Counted from the first letter of the stretch, positions 53,472 to 63,963 are shown. The stretch: 64,000 nt of DNA from Streptomyces sp. SLBN-31 (GCF_006715395.1 NZ_VFNC01000001.1:682001-746000), one strand, 5' to 3'. Notes: generated from the letters alone by a model not told the origin. A program made the numbers and translations.

Positions 53472-55886
53472 ATGGCTTCGACGTCCACACCGCTCACCCT
53501 GCCCGTGCTGCCGCTCGACGGCGAGGTCGTGCTGCCCGGCATGGTGGTTCCGCTGGACCTCAACGACGCCGACGTACGCGCCGCGGTGGAGGCCGCCCAG
53601 GCCGCCGCCCGGTCCGAGCCCGGGAAGCCCAAGGTCCTCCTGGTTCCACGCATCGACGGGACGTACGCGAGCACCGGTGTCCTCGGCACCGTCGAGCAGG
53701 TCGGCCGGCTGGCCGACGGTGACCCGGGCGCCCTCATCCGCGGCCGCGGCCGCGTGAGGATCGGCGCCGGCACCACCGGGCCGGGCGCGGCGCTGTGGGT
53801 CGAGGGCACGCGGATCGACGAGAGCGTTCCCGAGCCGCTGCCCGGGCACGTCGCCGAACTCGTCAAGGAGTACAAAGCCCTCGCCACCGCCTGGCTGCGC
53901 AAGCGCGGCGCCTGGCAGGTCGTGGACCGCGTGCAGGCCATCGACGACGTGTCCCAGCTCGCCGACAACTCCGGCTACTCGCCGTTCCTGACCACCGAGC
54001 AGAAGATCGAACTGCTGGAGACCACCGACCCGGTCGCCCGCCTCAAGCTCGCCACCCAGCACCTGCGCGACCACCTCGCCGAGCAGGACGTCGCCGAGAC
54101 CATCGCCAAGGACGTCCAGGAGGGCGTCGACAAGCAGCAGCGTGAGTTCCTGCTGCGCCGTCAGCTCGAAGCCGTCCGCAAGGAGTTGCGCGAGCTCAAC
54201 GGCGAACAGGACGGCGAGGAGTCCGACGACTACCGCGCCCGGGTGGAGGCCGCCGACCTGCCGGAGAAGGTCCGCGAGGCCGCCCTCAAGGAGGTCGACA
54301 AGCTGGAGCGGTCCAGCGACCAGTCTCCCGAGGGCTCCTGGATCCGCACCTGGCTGGACACGATCCTCGAACTGCCGTGGAACGAGCGGACCGAGGACGC
54401 CTACGACATCCAGGGCGCCAAGGCCGTCCTCGACGCCGAGCACGCCGGCCTGGAGGACGTGAAGGAGCGCATCACCGAGTACCTCGCGGTGCGCAAGCGC
54501 CGCAGCGACCGCGGCCTCGGCGTCATCGGCGGCCGGCGCGGCGGCGCCGTCCTGGCCCTCGTCGGGCCGCCCGGCGTCGGCAAGACCTCGCTCGGCGAGT
54601 CCGTCGCGCACGCCATGGGCCGCAAGTTCGTGCGGGTCGCCCTCGGCGGCGTTCGCGACGAGGCGGAGATCCGCGGCCACCGCCGTACGTACGTCGGCGC
54701 GCTGCCCGGCCGTATCGTCCGGGCGATCAAGGAGGCCGGCTCGATGAACCCGGTCGTCCTGCTCGACGAGATCGACAAGGTCGGCTCCGACTTCCGGGGC
54801 GACCCGGCGGCCGCCCTGCTCGAAGTCCTCGACCCGGCGCAGAACCACACCTTCCGCGACCACTACCTGGAGGTCGAACTCGACCTGTCCGACGTCGTGT
54901 TCCTCGCGACGGCGAACGTCCTGGAAGCCATCCCGGAGGCGCTGCTGGACCGTATGGAGCTGGTCCGCCTGGACGGCTACACCGAGGACGAGAAGGTCGT
55001 CATCGCCCGTGACCATCTGCTCCCGCGCCAGCTGGAGCGGGCCGGCCTGGACAAGGACGAGGTGACCCTCGACGAGAGCGCGCTGCGCAAGCTCGCCGGG
55101 GAGTACACCCGCGAGGCGGGCGTGCGCACCCTGGAGCGGTCGATCGCGCGGCTGCTGCGCAAGGTCGCGGCCCAGCACGAACTGGGCGACCGGGAGCTGC
55201 CGCTCACCATCACCGACGCCGACCTGCGCGGGCTGATCGGCCGCCCGCACCACGTCCCGGAGTCGGCCCAGGACCCGGCCGAGCGCCGTACGTCCGTCCC
55301 CGGTGTGGCGACCGGCCTGGCGGTCACCGGCGCGGGCGGCGACGTCCTGTTCGTCGAGGCGTCCCTCGCTGACCCCGAGACGGGCGCGGCGGGCCTGACG
55401 CTCACCGGCCAGCTGGGCGACGTCATGAAGGAGAGCGCGCAGATCGCCCTGTCCTTCCTGCGCTCGCACGGCGCGGAACTGGAGCTGCCGGTCGCGGACC
55501 TCAAGGACCGCGGCGTGCACATCCACTTCCCGGCGGGCGCGGTCCCCAAGGACGGCCCCAGCGCCGGCGTCACGATGACGACGGCCCTGGCGTCGCTGCT
55601 GTCGGGCCGGCTGGTCCGCACGGACGTGGCGATGACCGGTGAGGTCTCGCTGACCGGCCGGGTTCTGCCGATCGGCGGGGTGAAGCAGAAGCTGCTGGCC
55701 GCGCAGCGGGCGGGGGTCACGACGGTGATCATCCCCAAGCGCAACGAACCCGACCTGGACGACGTCCCCGCCGAGGTGCTGGACAAGCTCGACGTCCACA
55801 CCGTGACCGACGTCCGCCAGGTCCTGGAACTGGCGCTCGCGCCCGCGACGAGCGGCGCCGAGCCGGAGGTTCCGGTGGCGGCGTGA
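53472..55886 (+). CDS. lon: ATP-dependent protease Lon
   Basis: This 804-residue protease has an N-terminal substrate domain, AAA+ Walker [10 protein letters not shown] near 365, and Walker [11 protein letters not shown]. The catalytic Ser is in PKDGPSAG near 696, and the paired Lys is in GVKQKLLAA near 739. It degrades damaged or regulatory proteins. ATG 53472 has GGGGAG. Both ClgR- and HspR-type operators lie upstream, matching the known control of lon in Streptomyces. Confidence 0.97.
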   Translation: MASTSTPLTLPVLPLDGEVVLPGMVVPLDLNDADVRAAVEAAQAAARSEPGKPKVLLVPRIDGTYASTGVLGTVEQVGRLADGDPGALIRGRGRVRIGAGTTGPGAALWVEGTRIDESVPEPLPGHVAELVKEYKALATAWLRKRGAWQVVDRVQAIDDVSQLADNSGYSPFLTTEQKIELLETTDPVARLKLATQHLRDHLAEQDVAETIAKDVQEGVDKQQREFLLRRQLEAVRKELRELNGEQDGEESDDYRARVEAADLPEKVREAALKEVDKLERSSDQSPEGSWIRTWLDTILELPWNERTEDAYDIQGAKAVLDAEHAGLEDVKERITEYLAVRKRRSDRGLGVIGGRRGGAVLALVGPPGVGKTSLGESVAHAMGRKFVRVALGGVRDEAEIRGHRRTYVGALPGRIVRAIKEAGSMNPVVLLDEIDKVGSDFRGDPAAALLEVLDPAQNHTFRDHYLEVELDLSDVVFLATANVLEAIPEALLDRMELVRLDGYTEDEKVVIARDHLLPRQLERAGLDKDEVTLDESALRKLAGEYTREAGVRTLERSIARLLRKVAAQHELGDRELPLTITDADLRGLIGRPHHVPESAQDPAERRTSVPGVATGLAVTGAGGDVLFVEASLADPETGAAGLTLTGQLGDVMKESAQIALSFLRSHGAELELPVADLKDRGVHIHFPAGAVPKDGPSAGVTMTTALASLLSGRLVRTDVAMTGEVSLTGRVLPIGGVKQKLLAAQRAGVTTVIIPKRNEPDLDDVPAEVLDKLDVHTVTDVRQVLELALAPATSGAEPEVPVAA

Positions 55887-55905
55887 CGGACGCCGCCGGA
55901 CAGGC

Positions 55906-55939
55906 AGGGCCCGGGTCCCGTGAGGGAGGCCCGGGCCCT
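55906..55939. terminator. Terminator between lon and the lysozyme gene
   Basis: AGGGCCCGGG (55906-55915) pairs with CCCGGGCCCT (55930-55939), with an inner TCCC-GTGA-GGGA. It lies between convergent genes ending at 55886 and 55957. Confidence 0.85.
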
Positions 55940-55956
55940 CGCCGTACCCGGGCGCC

Positions 55957-56778
55957 TCAGCCGTTCGCGAGAGCCTGTACGCGGTCCAGGGCGCCGTTGA
56001 ACTTGTCGTGGTCGCCGACGGTCGGACCGGACGAGGTGTACTGCCACATCGTGTAGTAGCCCCAGCCGGCCGGCAGCGTCCCCGGGTCCGAGGCGTACCG
56101 GGCGATCCACAGCGGGTTGTTCGCCGCGAAGCCACCGTAGTTGCCGGTGCAGTCCGTCCACCAGCTCGTGGCCGTGTAGATCACGGCGTCCCGGCCGGTG
56201 CGCGACCGGTAGGTGTTCAGGAAGTCGGCGATCCAGCTCACCATCGCGCTCTGCGACTTGCCGTAGCAGGCGGCGCCGTACGGGTTCCACTCGATGTCGA
56301 GGACGCCGGGCAGGGTCTTGCCGTCGCGGGACCAGCCGCCGCCGTGGTCGACGAAGTAGTTGGCCTGGGTCGCCCCGCTGGTGGTGTCGGGCGTGGCGAA
56401 GTGGTACGCGCCGCGGATCATGCCGACGTTGTAGGAGCCGTTGTACTGCTGGGCGAAGTAGGGGTTGGTGTAGTACGTCCCCTCGGTCGCCTTGGTGTAG
56501 GCCCATCTGACCCCGCTGCTCCACAGGGTCGACCAGGCGACGTTGCCCTGGTGACCGGAGACGTCGACGCCCTCGGTCTGGGTGACGGCGGTGGGCGCGG
56601 GGGTGCCGTGCTGCCCGTCGTGCGCGAGGACGCCCATGCCCATGTGGGCGGAGCCGCGGGCCGGGGTGGTGGTCGCCGCGTCGGCCGGGGCGGCCAGGGC
56701 GAGGGTGAGGGCGGTGAGCAGGAGGCCGGCGAGGAAGGGGCGCCGGGGGCGGAGGGGGTTCGGTCTGTGCACGGGCAT
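55957..56778 (-). CDS. Secreted GH25 lysozyme (1,4-beta-N-acetylmuramidase)
   Basis: The 273-residue protein has a Sec signal (NPLRPRRPFLAGLLLTALTL, then LAAPADA). The GH25 catalytic domain has GVDVSGHQGNVAW and LDIEWNPYG, which give the catalytic Asp and Glu pair. YYTMWQYTSSG near the end is typical of the fold. It cleaves peptidoglycan outside the cell. GGAGG precedes ATG 56778. Confidence 0.92.
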   Translation of the reverse strand: MPVHRPNPLRPRRPFLAGLLLTALTLALAAPADAATTTPARGSAHMGMGVLAHDGQHGTPAPTAVTQTEGVDVSGHQGNVAWSTLWSSGVRWAYTKATEGTYYTNPYFAQQYNGSYNVGMIRGAYHFATPDTTSGATQANYFVDHGGGWSRDGKTLPGVLDIEWNPYGAACYGKSQSAMVSWIADFLNTYRSRTGRDAVIYTATSWWTDCTGNYGGFAANNPLWIARYASDPGTLPAGWGYYTMWQYTSSGPTVGDHDKFNGALDRVQALANG

Positions 56779-57015
56779 GGCGTGCCTCCGAAGGCTCGGT
56801 GATGCTCGGTGGGGGGAAACACTGGGTGCCGGTGGCCGGCCGTCGCGGGCGGCTCGGCCCCGGCTCGTCAACGAAGCTACGCACGTAGACGAGCGGCTGG
56901 GAAGAGGGGCCGGACGGTGCCGTTGGTCTAGCCCTGCGAAATACTGACGGAGCTGCGGCGATGACGGGGTTTGGCGGAAACTTTCAGTACGGGGAAAACC
57001 GAGGCAGGGACTGAC

Positions 57016-57507
57016 GTGCACGAAGGCGGAAACGACGACGGAGGCCGGCTCTCAGCGGAGCCGTCGGCGAGTGGTGCAGACCAGGAGTACCTGTCCCTGG
57101 AACGCGAACTGACGATCCTGTTCCGGCGCGCCCGCGCCAACCAGGGCGAGATGGCCCGCGAGGTCCACCCCGACCTGGAGTCGGCGGCCTACGGCCTGCT
57201 GATCCGTCTCGACGAGTGCGGCCGCCAGCGCGCGACCGAACTCGCCGCCTACATCGGCGTCGGCAAGGCCACCATGTCCCGTCAGCTCCGGGCGCTGGAA
57301 GAACTCGGCCTGGTGGCCCGCGAGCCCGACCCGGCCGACGGACGGGCGTGGCTGGTGCACCTGACCCGGGAGGGACACGCGCGGGTCGCCAAGGTGCGCG
57401 ACGCCCGACGGGCCCGGTACGTCAGCCAGCTCTCCCACTGGGACCGCCGCGAGGTGGCCCAACTGGCGCATCTGCTGGGGCAGTTGAACCGCGGCATGGA
57501 GCGGTAG
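57016..57507 (+). CDS. MarR-family regulator
   Basis: This 163-residue winged-helix protein has LRALEELGLVAREPDPADGRAWLVHLT, the MarR wing, and preceding recognition-helix residues (ATELAAYIGVGKATMSRQ). The target is unknown. GTG 57016 is chosen over an upstream TTG because GGCAGGGA stands before it. The stop is followed by the 164-base palindromic element. Confidence 0.87.
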   Translation: MHEGGNDDGGRLSAEPSASGADQEYLSLERELTILFRRARANQGEMAREVHPDLESAAYGLLIRLDECGRQRATELAAYIGVGKATMSRQLRALEELGLVAREPDPADGRAWLVHLTREGHARVAKVRDARRARYVSQLSHWDRREVAQLAHLLGQLNRGMER

Positions 57508-57511
57508 GCCC

Positions 57512-57675
57512 TGCCGTCGCATTCCCGCCTGCCCGGAGGCGTCTGGCACGCACGCTCGTGGCGTTGCCGGAGCGCCCGAACAGCTCCGCTGTCAGGACGC
57601 TCCGGCACTTTGCGATCGCACGCACCAGACGTCTCCGGGCCCGCCCTGCGGGCGGACGGCGGGAATGTGACGGCA
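57512..57675. repeat. 164-base nested palindromic element
   Basis: Terminal inverted repeats TGCCGTCGCATTCCCGCC (57512-57529) and GGCGGGAATGTGACGGCA (57658-57675) pair at 17 of 18 bases. Inside, 57531-57546 pairs with 57625-57640 at 15 of 16, and 57565-57574 pairs with 57598-57607 perfectly. A small extra hairpin (CCGCC/GGCGG) lies at 57641-57655. The element codes nothing convincing. It resembles a miniature inverted-repeat element or a large RNA hairpin. Confidence 0.8.
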
Positions 57676-57807
57676 CGGCCTGGCGCCGCTCCGCGGGGGC
57701 GGCCGGTCGTCAAGAGTGCGTCATGTGGCGCCGGACGCTGAGAGCACGGCGACCGCCGGACGTACCAAGGGGCGACAGGACGGCGACTCCCGCAGAAGGG
57801 CAACCCC

Positions 57808-58338
57808 GTGATTCCGCACCGCATCGTGCTCGCCTCGGCCACCGGCCTTATCGCAGCGTTCCTGCTGGCGGCGTGCAGCTCCGCCGGCTCCGACGCCTCC
57901 GGTACGGGCTCCGGCACCGTCGCCCCGGCGGCCGTCGCCTCCTCCGGCCCCGCCACCTCCGCACCGGCCACCCCCACGCCGGCCGGCGGCGGACAGGCGG
58001 TCACGACCGCCGTGCGCGGCGCGGGTGGCACCGTCAGCGACGGCAACGGGATGACCCTCTACCGCTACGACCGGGACCGGCCGAACCCGTCCCGGTGGAC
58101 GTGCTCCGGCGCGTGCGTGAAGACGTGGATCCCGGTGATCGTGCAGGGCGCGGTGCAGACCTCGGGAGTGGACAAGGGCCTGCTCGGCACGGTCCACCGC
58201 GACGGCAGGACGCAGCTCACCCTCGCCGGCTGGCCGCTGTACCGGTACGTGGGCGACACCGCGGCCGGGCAGACCAACGGTCAGGGCAGGGACGGGCAGT
58301 GGCACCCCGTCACCCCCACCGGCGGCAAGGCCGGCTGA
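57808..58338 (+). CDS. Secreted-repeat lipoprotein (COG4315-like)
   Basis: This 176-residue protein has a lipoprotein signal (IVLASATGLIAAFLLAACSS, with lipobox LAAC). A Ser/Ala/Pro/Gly linker follows, then two repeats, MTLYRYDRD...SGACVKTW and LAGWPLYRYVGD. Secreted repeats of this type carry YxYxxD motifs; function unknown. GTG 57808. Confidence 0.82.
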   Translation: MIPHRIVLASATGLIAAFLLAACSSAGSDASGTGSGTVAPAAVASSGPATSAPATPTPAGGGQAVTTAVRGAGGTVSDGNGMTLYRYDRDRPNPSRWTCSGACVKTWIPVIVQGAVQTSGVDKGLLGTVHRDGRTQLTLAGWPLYRYVGDTAAGQTNGQGRDGQWHPVTPTGGKAG

Positions 58339-58357
58339 GCGTGTACGGCCGCGCGCC

Positions 58358-59149
58358 TCAGGGAAGTTCGACGTACACGACCGTCGCGTCGTCGTGCGTC
58401 TTGCCGCGCCCCAGATGCACCCGCTCGCGCTCGTCGGCCCGCTCCAGCTCCCGGACCCGGTTCACGAGCGCCCGCGCCCCCTCCTTGCCCACGAACCGCA
58501 GACAGTCCTCCCAGTCGCCCTCCCCGAACCGCTCCACCCACCGCGCGGCCCCGTCCGTCAGCGCGGCCAGCACCTGCGCCCGGCCCCGCGGCACCGCGCC
58601 GGTCACCGCCCGCGCCGCCACGGCCGGATCGGCCGCCGCCGTGAAGAAGCCGCCCTCCTTGTTGCGGACCGTCGAGTCCACGATCGCGTCCGTGGCCAGC
58701 GAGGCCGCCGGCAGGCGGGACAGACGGTCGTCCAGCACCGCCGTGACCACGCCGTCCGGAGACCGCAGCAGCAGGGCCGAGTCGGACAGGACCAGGTACT
58801 CGACCGTCTCCGCGCCCCAGCGCGCGACGGCCACGGTCGCCTGCGGGGTGCGCGGGTGAGAAAGGTCACAGGTCCGCTCATGCGCCTCGGCGGTACGGGT
58901 GATGGCGCGGGAGAGCACCTCGGTCAGCGGCACATCCGGGAGGGAAACGGTCAGTTCGGTCAGTGCGCCGCCCAGGCGGGCCGTGTACCAGGGAACCGAA
59001 TGCAGACAGCCCGTCCCGCCGCGCGGCGGCGTCACCCCGTCCAGGACGACCACCGCGCCGCCCTGGCCGGAAGCGGGCAGCGCCACCGAGGCGAAGTCCT
59101 CGTTGGGACGGCCGGGATCGCCGGGTTCCGAAACAAGTTCCGTACGCAT
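58358..59149 (-). CDS. PP2C-like serine/threonine phosphatase
   Basis: This 263-residue protein has GRPNEDFASV (metal-site Asp), VVVLDGVT, and C-terminal THDDATVVYVEL, matching PP2C/PPM phosphatases. The other motifs are degenerate, so activity is likely but not certain. ATG 59149 is chosen over the upstream frame. Divergent from the conservon kinase, it may act on the same signalling. Confidence 0.75.
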   Translation of the reverse strand: MRTELVSEPGDPGRPNEDFASVALPASGQGGAVVVLDGVTPPRGGTGCLHSVPWYTARLGGALTELTVSLPDVPLTEVLSRAITRTAEAHERTCDLSHPRTPQATVAVARWGAETVEYLVLSDSALLLRSPDGVVTAVLDDRLSRLPAASLATDAIVDSTVRNKEGGFFTAAADPAVAARAVTGAVPRGRAQVLAALTDGAARWVERFGEGDWEDCLRFVGKEGARALVNRVRELERADERERVHLGRGKTHDDATVVYVELP

Positions 59150-59512
59150 CCGGCCAGTCTCCACGACGTCTTCACAGCGTTCACCAAAGGCTGGCACCGG
59201 TCGCCGAATTGGCGCACCCGCGCAGGTCAGGCGTCTGATTTGGGGTGTAATTCGTTGATCCGGGAAAGCGCGGCGGCAAATACTGCCACCGCCCGTCGCG
59301 GACGTCCAACCGGCCCGCCCCGCAGGGCGCCCGCAATCGCCGGAGGAACTTGCCCGCCAACTCCTCTCCGAGGTTCACTCCTTCGGGTGGCGGGTCAGGT
59401 GATGCGCGACCGCTGCCCAACGGAGTTGGGAGGGTCGGGACCCGTACCCGGGTGCGCGGTCGGCGTCAGTTGACACAACGTCACTCGGGCCCACGAGTAT
59501 CACGAGTCAGGA
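59150..59512. other. 363-base divergent promoter region
   Basis: It separates the phosphatase and conservon genes. A TATCAC box lies 9 bases before the cvnA ATG. No gene or strong repeat is visible. Confidence 0.45.
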
Positions 59513-62428
59513 ATGCGAGCACCGGTGCAGAAGACGCGGCCTCGTCGCACAGGCAAGCAGACGGCCCCCCAAGGGGGTTCGGAGCAGCCCTCCGGCACCG
59601 TCACCGGCAAGGGCCGGCCCACCCACGTACGCAATCGGCTCATCGTCGCCGTGGCCGTCGTGGCCGCCGCCATAGCCGGAGCGGGAGCCCCGTCAGTCCT
59701 GGCCGCCTCCGGGCAGCTCAAGGACTCCCAGGACCTGGTGACGCTGGCCGGGCAGACCCAGGACGCGCTGGTCCTCGCGCACTCCCTGGCCGACGAGCGG
59801 GACGACGTCACGTCGTACATCGCGGCCGGCCGGTCCAAGTCCAAGGCGCCCTCCGAGCAGCGCAGCGCCCGGGTCGACCGGCAGATCGAGGAACTGCGCG
59901 CCGACCCCGACATCCCCGCCTCGCTCCGCGGCGATCTCGACGGCATCGCGACCCTGCGCCGTTCCGCGCTCACCGGCAAGAGCAGCGCCCTGGAGACGCA
60001 CGACGCCTACTCCACCGCCATCGCCGGGCTCCACCGGCTCGCCGAGCAACTGGCCGAGAAGATGCCGCCCGGGGCCGGAGGCGGCGCCCACGCGCTCGCC
60101 CAGCTCGACACCGCCGTACAGCAGTCGGCCGCCGCCCGCGGGCTGCTGCTGGCCGCCCTCGGCGTGCCCCGCTCCACGCAGACCGTCATCAGCCCCGTCA
60201 CCGGGCTGCCGACCACGACCACCGGCTCCTCCTCCGCCGACGCCAAGACGCGCGACGCCCTGTCCGCCGCCGCCCAGCAGGCCCGGCTGCGCTCCGACGC
60301 CGCCCTCGCCGGCTTCCGCGAGACGGCCCCCAAGGCGGCCCTCGCGTCCTACGACTCCACGGTCACCGGCGCCGAGGTCAACCAGGCCGACAAGTACCTG
60401 GCCTCCCTCACCGACCAGCCGACCCTGAGCGACTCCGAACTCGGAACCTCCGCCTCCAAGGTCGACGCCGCGCTCTCCGCCCGCGTCGAGATGATGCGCG
60501 GTGTCGAGTCCGCCCTCTACGACCGCCGCACCAAGGACCTCGCGAAGCTGCGCGACGACGACGTCACCGCGCTGGAGATCCGGATCGCCGTCCTGGGCGC
60601 GCTGATGCTCCTCGCCGTCGGCGTCGCCACCGGGATGGCCCGCAGCCTCACCCGGCCCCTGTCGGTCCTGCGCCGCGGCTCCGCCCGGCTCGCCGAGTCG
60701 GCCGACCCCGCCGCCGAGGAACCGGTCACCTTCACCGGCCGCAACGACGAGTTCGCCCAGGTCGTCCGGTCCGTCAACGCCCTGCACGCGCACGCGGCCA
60801 CCCTGCACGAACGCGTCACCACGCTGGAGTCCGACCGCAAGCACCTGGTCGGGCAGCGGCAGAAAATGGCCGACGCCCGCGAGGAGCTGCGCGCCGAACT
60901 GACCGACTCCGCCGCCCAGCTGGAGCGCCTGCGGGAAAGCATCGGCGGCACCTTCGTGAACCTGGCGCTGCGCACGCTCGGCCTGGTCGAGCGTCAGCTG
61001 ACGGTCATCGAGGGCCTGGAGGAGCGCGAGCAGGACCCCGAGCGCCTCGCGACCCTGTTCAAGCTCGACCACTTCGCCACGGTCATGCGCCGCCACAGCG
61101 AGAACCTCCTGGTCCTCGCCGGTACCGAGCACGTCCAGCAGCACGCGGGTCCGGTGCCCCTGGTCGACGTGGTGCGGGCCGCGGTCAGCGAGATCGAGCG
61201 CTACGAGCGGGTCCGTATCTCCGCGCTGCCCCCGCACGCCCATGTGGCGGGCTTCGCCGCGGACGACCTCTCGCACCTGCTGGCGGAACTGCTGGAGAAC
61301 GCGGCCTCGTTCTCCCCGCCGGACCTGCCCGTCGAGGTCTCCGGCTGGCTGCTGGAGAACGGCGAGGTCATGCTCTCCGTCCAGGACGAGGGCATCGGCA
61401 TGACCGCGGAGCGGATGACCCGCCTGAACGCCCGCCTCGCCGAGTTCGACCCCGAGTCCCCCTACGACCAGGAGGGCGAGGAGGGCCTCGGTCTCGGCCT
61501 GTACGTCGTCGCCCGCCTCGCGCACCGGCACGGCGTCCGCGTCCAGTTGCGCGAGCAGAAGCAGGGCGGGGTGGCGGCGGTCGTCGTCCTGCCCAAGTCG
61601 CTGCTGGCGGCGGCCCCGTCGTCCGCGGTACCGGCGTCGTCGTCCTCGGTCCCGACCGCCCACACCTTCTCCCTCCCCGGCGCCGACGCCGAGGCCAACT
61701 CCAACCTCCTGCCCGCCCGCACACCCACCACCGACCCGTTGGTGGCCCTGGCGGAGAAGGCGGTACAGGAGAGCCCGGAGGCCCAGGAAGCCGGAGCCAC
61801 CCCGGAGGTCGCGGCGGAGCTCCCGGCCCCGCGCACGGCCGGCGACGACCTCGCGCCCACCCCGGAGCGCCCGGCCGAGACCACCATGGAACTCCTGATC
61901 CCGGGCCCGGCCGCGGAGGCCCAGGCCCCGATCGCGGAGGCCCTGGCGACGGAGGCCCCGGCCGATGTGCCGGAGGCCCACGGCCGCCCGCCGGAGGCGG
62001 ACGGGACCCACACCCAGACCGCTCCCGCGGCCGCCGACGGCGACTGCGCCCCACAGGGGCCACCCGCACCCGGCGACGAAACCCGCACGGGTGGTGCGGG
62101 TGGGAGCGAAGAGCGGGCCGAAGGCGAAGCCGAGGCCGCCGAACACACCCGCACCCCGGACGAGGAGGAGCCCGTCACCGCGAAGGGCCTCCCCAAGCGC
62201 ACCCCGAAGATCACCACCCCCACCGAGGCACCCCGCCCGCGCGGCGGATCCGTCGACGCCGATGCTCTGCGCCGCAGGCTGGGCGGCTTCCGTCGGGGGG
62301 CGGAGGCCGGCTACCGCGACGTACAGGCGGAGATCGCCGAACAGACAGGCCAGACCCAGGCTCCCGCCACAGAACCAGCCACATCCGAAGAAGCCACGGG
62401 GGGCACAGTCGAGGAGGCAAGCAGTTGA
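59513..62428 (+). CDS. Conservon sensor histidine kinase (CvnA-type)
   Basis: The 971-residue protein has a basic N terminus, membrane helix LIVAVAVVAAAIAGAGAP, and a nitrate/nitrite-sensing-like extracellular domain (NIT) to about residue 355. A second helix (IRIAVLGALMLLAVGVATGM) and HAMP follow. The ATPase is the usual CvnA type with ELLENAASFSPP and GIGMTAERM...GLGLYVVARLA. The C-terminal ~270 residues are Pro/Ala/Glu-rich and probably disordered. It likely signals with CvnB, CvnC and CvnD downstream. Confidence 0.9.
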   Translation: MRAPVQKTRPRRTGKQTAPQGGSEQPSGTVTGKGRPTHVRNRLIVAVAVVAAAIAGAGAPSVLAASGQLKDSQDLVTLAGQTQDALVLAHSLADERDDVTSYIAAGRSKSKAPSEQRSARVDRQIEELRADPDIPASLRGDLDGIATLRRSALTGKSSALETHDAYSTAIAGLHRLAEQLAEKMPPGAGGGAHALAQLDTAVQQSAAARGLLLAALGVPRSTQTVISPVTGLPTTTTGSSSADAKTRDALSAAAQQARLRSDAALAGFRETAPKAALASYDSTVTGAEVNQADKYLASLTDQPTLSDSELGTSASKVDAALSARVEMMRGVESALYDRRTKDLAKLRDDDVTALEIRIAVLGALMLLAVGVATGMARSLTRPLSVLRRGSARLAESADPAAEEPVTFTGRNDEFAQVVRSVNALHAHAATLHERVTTLESDRKHLVGQRQKMADAREELRAELTDSAAQLERLRESIGGTFVNLALRTLGLVERQLTVIEGLEEREQDPERLATLFKLDHFATVMRRHSENLLVLAGTEHVQQHAGPVPLVDVVRAAVSEIERYERVRISALPPHAHVAGFAADDLSHLLAELLENAASFSPPDLPVEVSGWLLENGEVMLSVQDEGIGMTAERMTRLNARLAEFDPESPYDQEGEEGLGLGLYVVARLAHRHGVRVQLREQKQGGVAAVVVLPKSLLAAAPSSAVPASSSSVPTAHTFSLPGADAEANSNLLPARTPTTDPLVALAEKAVQESPEAQEAGATPEVAAELPAPRTAGDDLAPTPERPAETTMELLIPGPAAEAQAPIAEALATEAPADVPEAHGRPPEADGTHTQTAPAAADGDCAPQGPPAPGDETRTGGAGGSEERAEGEAEAAEHTRTPDEEEPVTAKGLPKRTPKITTPTEAPRPRGGSVDADALRRRLGGFRRGAEAGYRDVQAEIAEQTGQTQAPATEPATSEEATGGTVEEASS

Positions 62429-62931
62429 CCGCGCCCAGTACCTTCGGACTGAGCAGTGAAGCCCGTAACCTGCACTGGCTGCTGACGAACCTGGTCGAGG
62501 AGGTGCCGGGCATCCAGTCGGTGGCGGTCGTCTCCTCCGACGGCCTGCTCCTGCTCTCCTCCGACCAGTCCCGCAACGACGAGGCCCGCCAGGCGCAGAC
62601 CCGCACGGCGGCGAAGGGCCCCCGCGGCTCCGCCGCCGACCTCGCCACCATCGTCTCCGGCATCGGCAGCCTCACCATCGGCGCCGCCCGGCTGATGGAC
62701 TCCGGCCCCGTGAAGCACACGATGGTCGCGATGGACGAGGGCAGCCTGTTCGTGATGTCGATCAGCGACGGCTCGCTGCTCGGCGTGCACGGCTCCGCGG
62801 ACTGCGACATGAGCGTGGTGGCGTACCACATGGCGCTGTTCGTCGGCCGCGCCGGCCACGTCCTGACCCCCGAGCTCCGCAGCGAGCTGCGAAAATCCCT
62901 GGAGCAGGAGTCCGCGGGGAGTGCCCGATGA
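62425..62931 (+). CDS. Roadblock/LC7-domain protein (CvnB-type)
   Basis: This 168-residue protein starts at TTG 62425, overlapping the kinase stop (TTGA), with GAGGAGG seven bases upstream. The roadblock fold reads NLHWLLTNLVEEVPGIQSVAVVSSDGLLLL and FVMSISDGSLLGVHGS. In conservons it bridges the kinase and the small GTPase. Confidence 0.92.
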   Translation: MTAPSTFGLSSEARNLHWLLTNLVEEVPGIQSVAVVSSDGLLLLSSDQSRNDEARQAQTRTAAKGPRGSAADLATIVSGIGSLTIGAARLMDSGPVKHTMVAMDEGSLFVMSISDGSLLGVHGSADCDMSVVAYHMALFVGRAGHVLTPELRSELRKSLEQESAGSAR

Positions 62932-63347
62932 CCAGTGACAAGCAGCAGAGGCGGACGCTCCCCGTCCGCGGCGGCGACCGCAAACCGGCCCGTGTCCGCC
63001 CCTACTCGCTCACCGGTGGCCGTACCCGCTTCGGACATGTCCTCCTCGTGGAGACGTTCGTCGCGGCGCTCGAGGCCCCGGAGGAGCGCAAGGAACTGAC
63101 GAATGGTTCCCTCAGCACCCGGGTGATGCCCGAGATGCGGGCCATCGTCGAACTGTGCCGCCGCATGCGCACGGTGGCCGAGATCGCCGCGCTGCTGAAG
63201 ATGCCGCTCGGCGTGGTCCGCGTGCTGCTCAGCGATCTCGCGGACCAGGGAAAGATCCGTGTGTACGGCACCGGGACCGGTCACGGCACGGGCCGTCCGG
63301 ACCGCGCTCTGCTGGAAAGGGTGCTGAGTGGACTCCGCCGTCTCTGA
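62928..63347 (+). CDS. DUF742-family protein (CvnC-type)
   Basis: This 139-residue protein has an N-terminal basic segment (PARVRPYSLTGGRT) and a winged-helix-like C-terminal part (CRRMRTVAEIAALLKMPLGVVRVLLSDLADQGKIRVY). ATGA overlap with cvnB, and its end overlaps the GTPase start by 20 bases. Confidence 0.92.
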   Translation: MTSDKQQRRTLPVRGGDRKPARVRPYSLTGGRTRFGHVLLVETFVAALEAPEERKELTNGSLSTRVMPEMRAIVELCRRMRTVAEIAALLKMPLGVVRVLLSDLADQGKIRVYGTGTGHGTGRPDRALLERVLSGLRRL

Positions 63348-63963
63348 CGCCGCTGGCGTCGCCGCCTTCGTCGACCCCGACGAGAACCTGCAGTCCTGGC
63401 AGACGGACCGCACACGCGCCCCGATCGCCACGAAGATAGTTGTGGCGGGCGGGTTCGGCGTCGGCAAGACGACCCTCGTCACCACCGTCTCGGAGATCAC
63501 GCCCCTGCAGACCGAGGCGCTGATGACCGAGGCCAGCGAGGAGACCGACGACCTCACCGCCACGCCGGAGAAGCTGACCACCACAGTGGCCATGGACTTC
63601 GGCCGCCTCACGCTCGACGACGACCTGGTGCTCTACCTGTTCGGCACGCCGGGCCAGCAGCGGTTCTGGTTCATGTGGGACGACCTCGTGCGCGGCGCGA
63701 TCGGCGCCGTCGTACTGGCCGACACCCGGCGGCTGAAGGACTGCTTCCCCGCGCTCGACTACTTCGAGAGCTGCGGACTGCCGTACGTCGTCGCGGTCAA
63801 CCACTTCGACGGCAGCGAGCTGTTCGAACCGGAGGACGTGCGGGAGGCGTTGACGATCCCCGCGCACATACCTGTAATGATCATGGATGCGCGGCGGAGG
63901 ATCTCGGTGATCGAGACTCTCCTGTCCCTCGTCGGCCACGCGCTCGACGAGACCCCCGAGTAG
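63328..63963 (+). CDS. Small GTPase of the conservon (CvnD-type)
   Basis: This 211-residue protein has G1 GGFGVGKTT and G3 variant FGTPGQQRF. Its G4 variant is NHFD (NKxD-like with His in place of Lys), typical of conservon GTPases, which probably switch the complex. GTG 63328 has GGAAAGG upstream. Confidence 0.92.
   Translation: MDSAVSDAAGVAAFVDPDENLQSWQTDRTRAPIATKIVVAGGFGVGKTTLVTTVSEITPLQTEALMTEASEETDDLTATPEKLTTTVAMDFGRLTLDDDLVLYLFGTPGQQRFWFMWDDLVRGAIGAVVLADTRRLKDCFPALDYFESCGLPYVVAVNHFDGSELFEPEDVREALTIPAHIPVMIMDARRRISVIETLLSLVGHALDETPE

Noticed and set aside
57512..57675. Insertion sequence
   Set aside because: Terminal inverted repeats exist but there is no transposase frame and no clear target duplication; kept only as a palindromic element.
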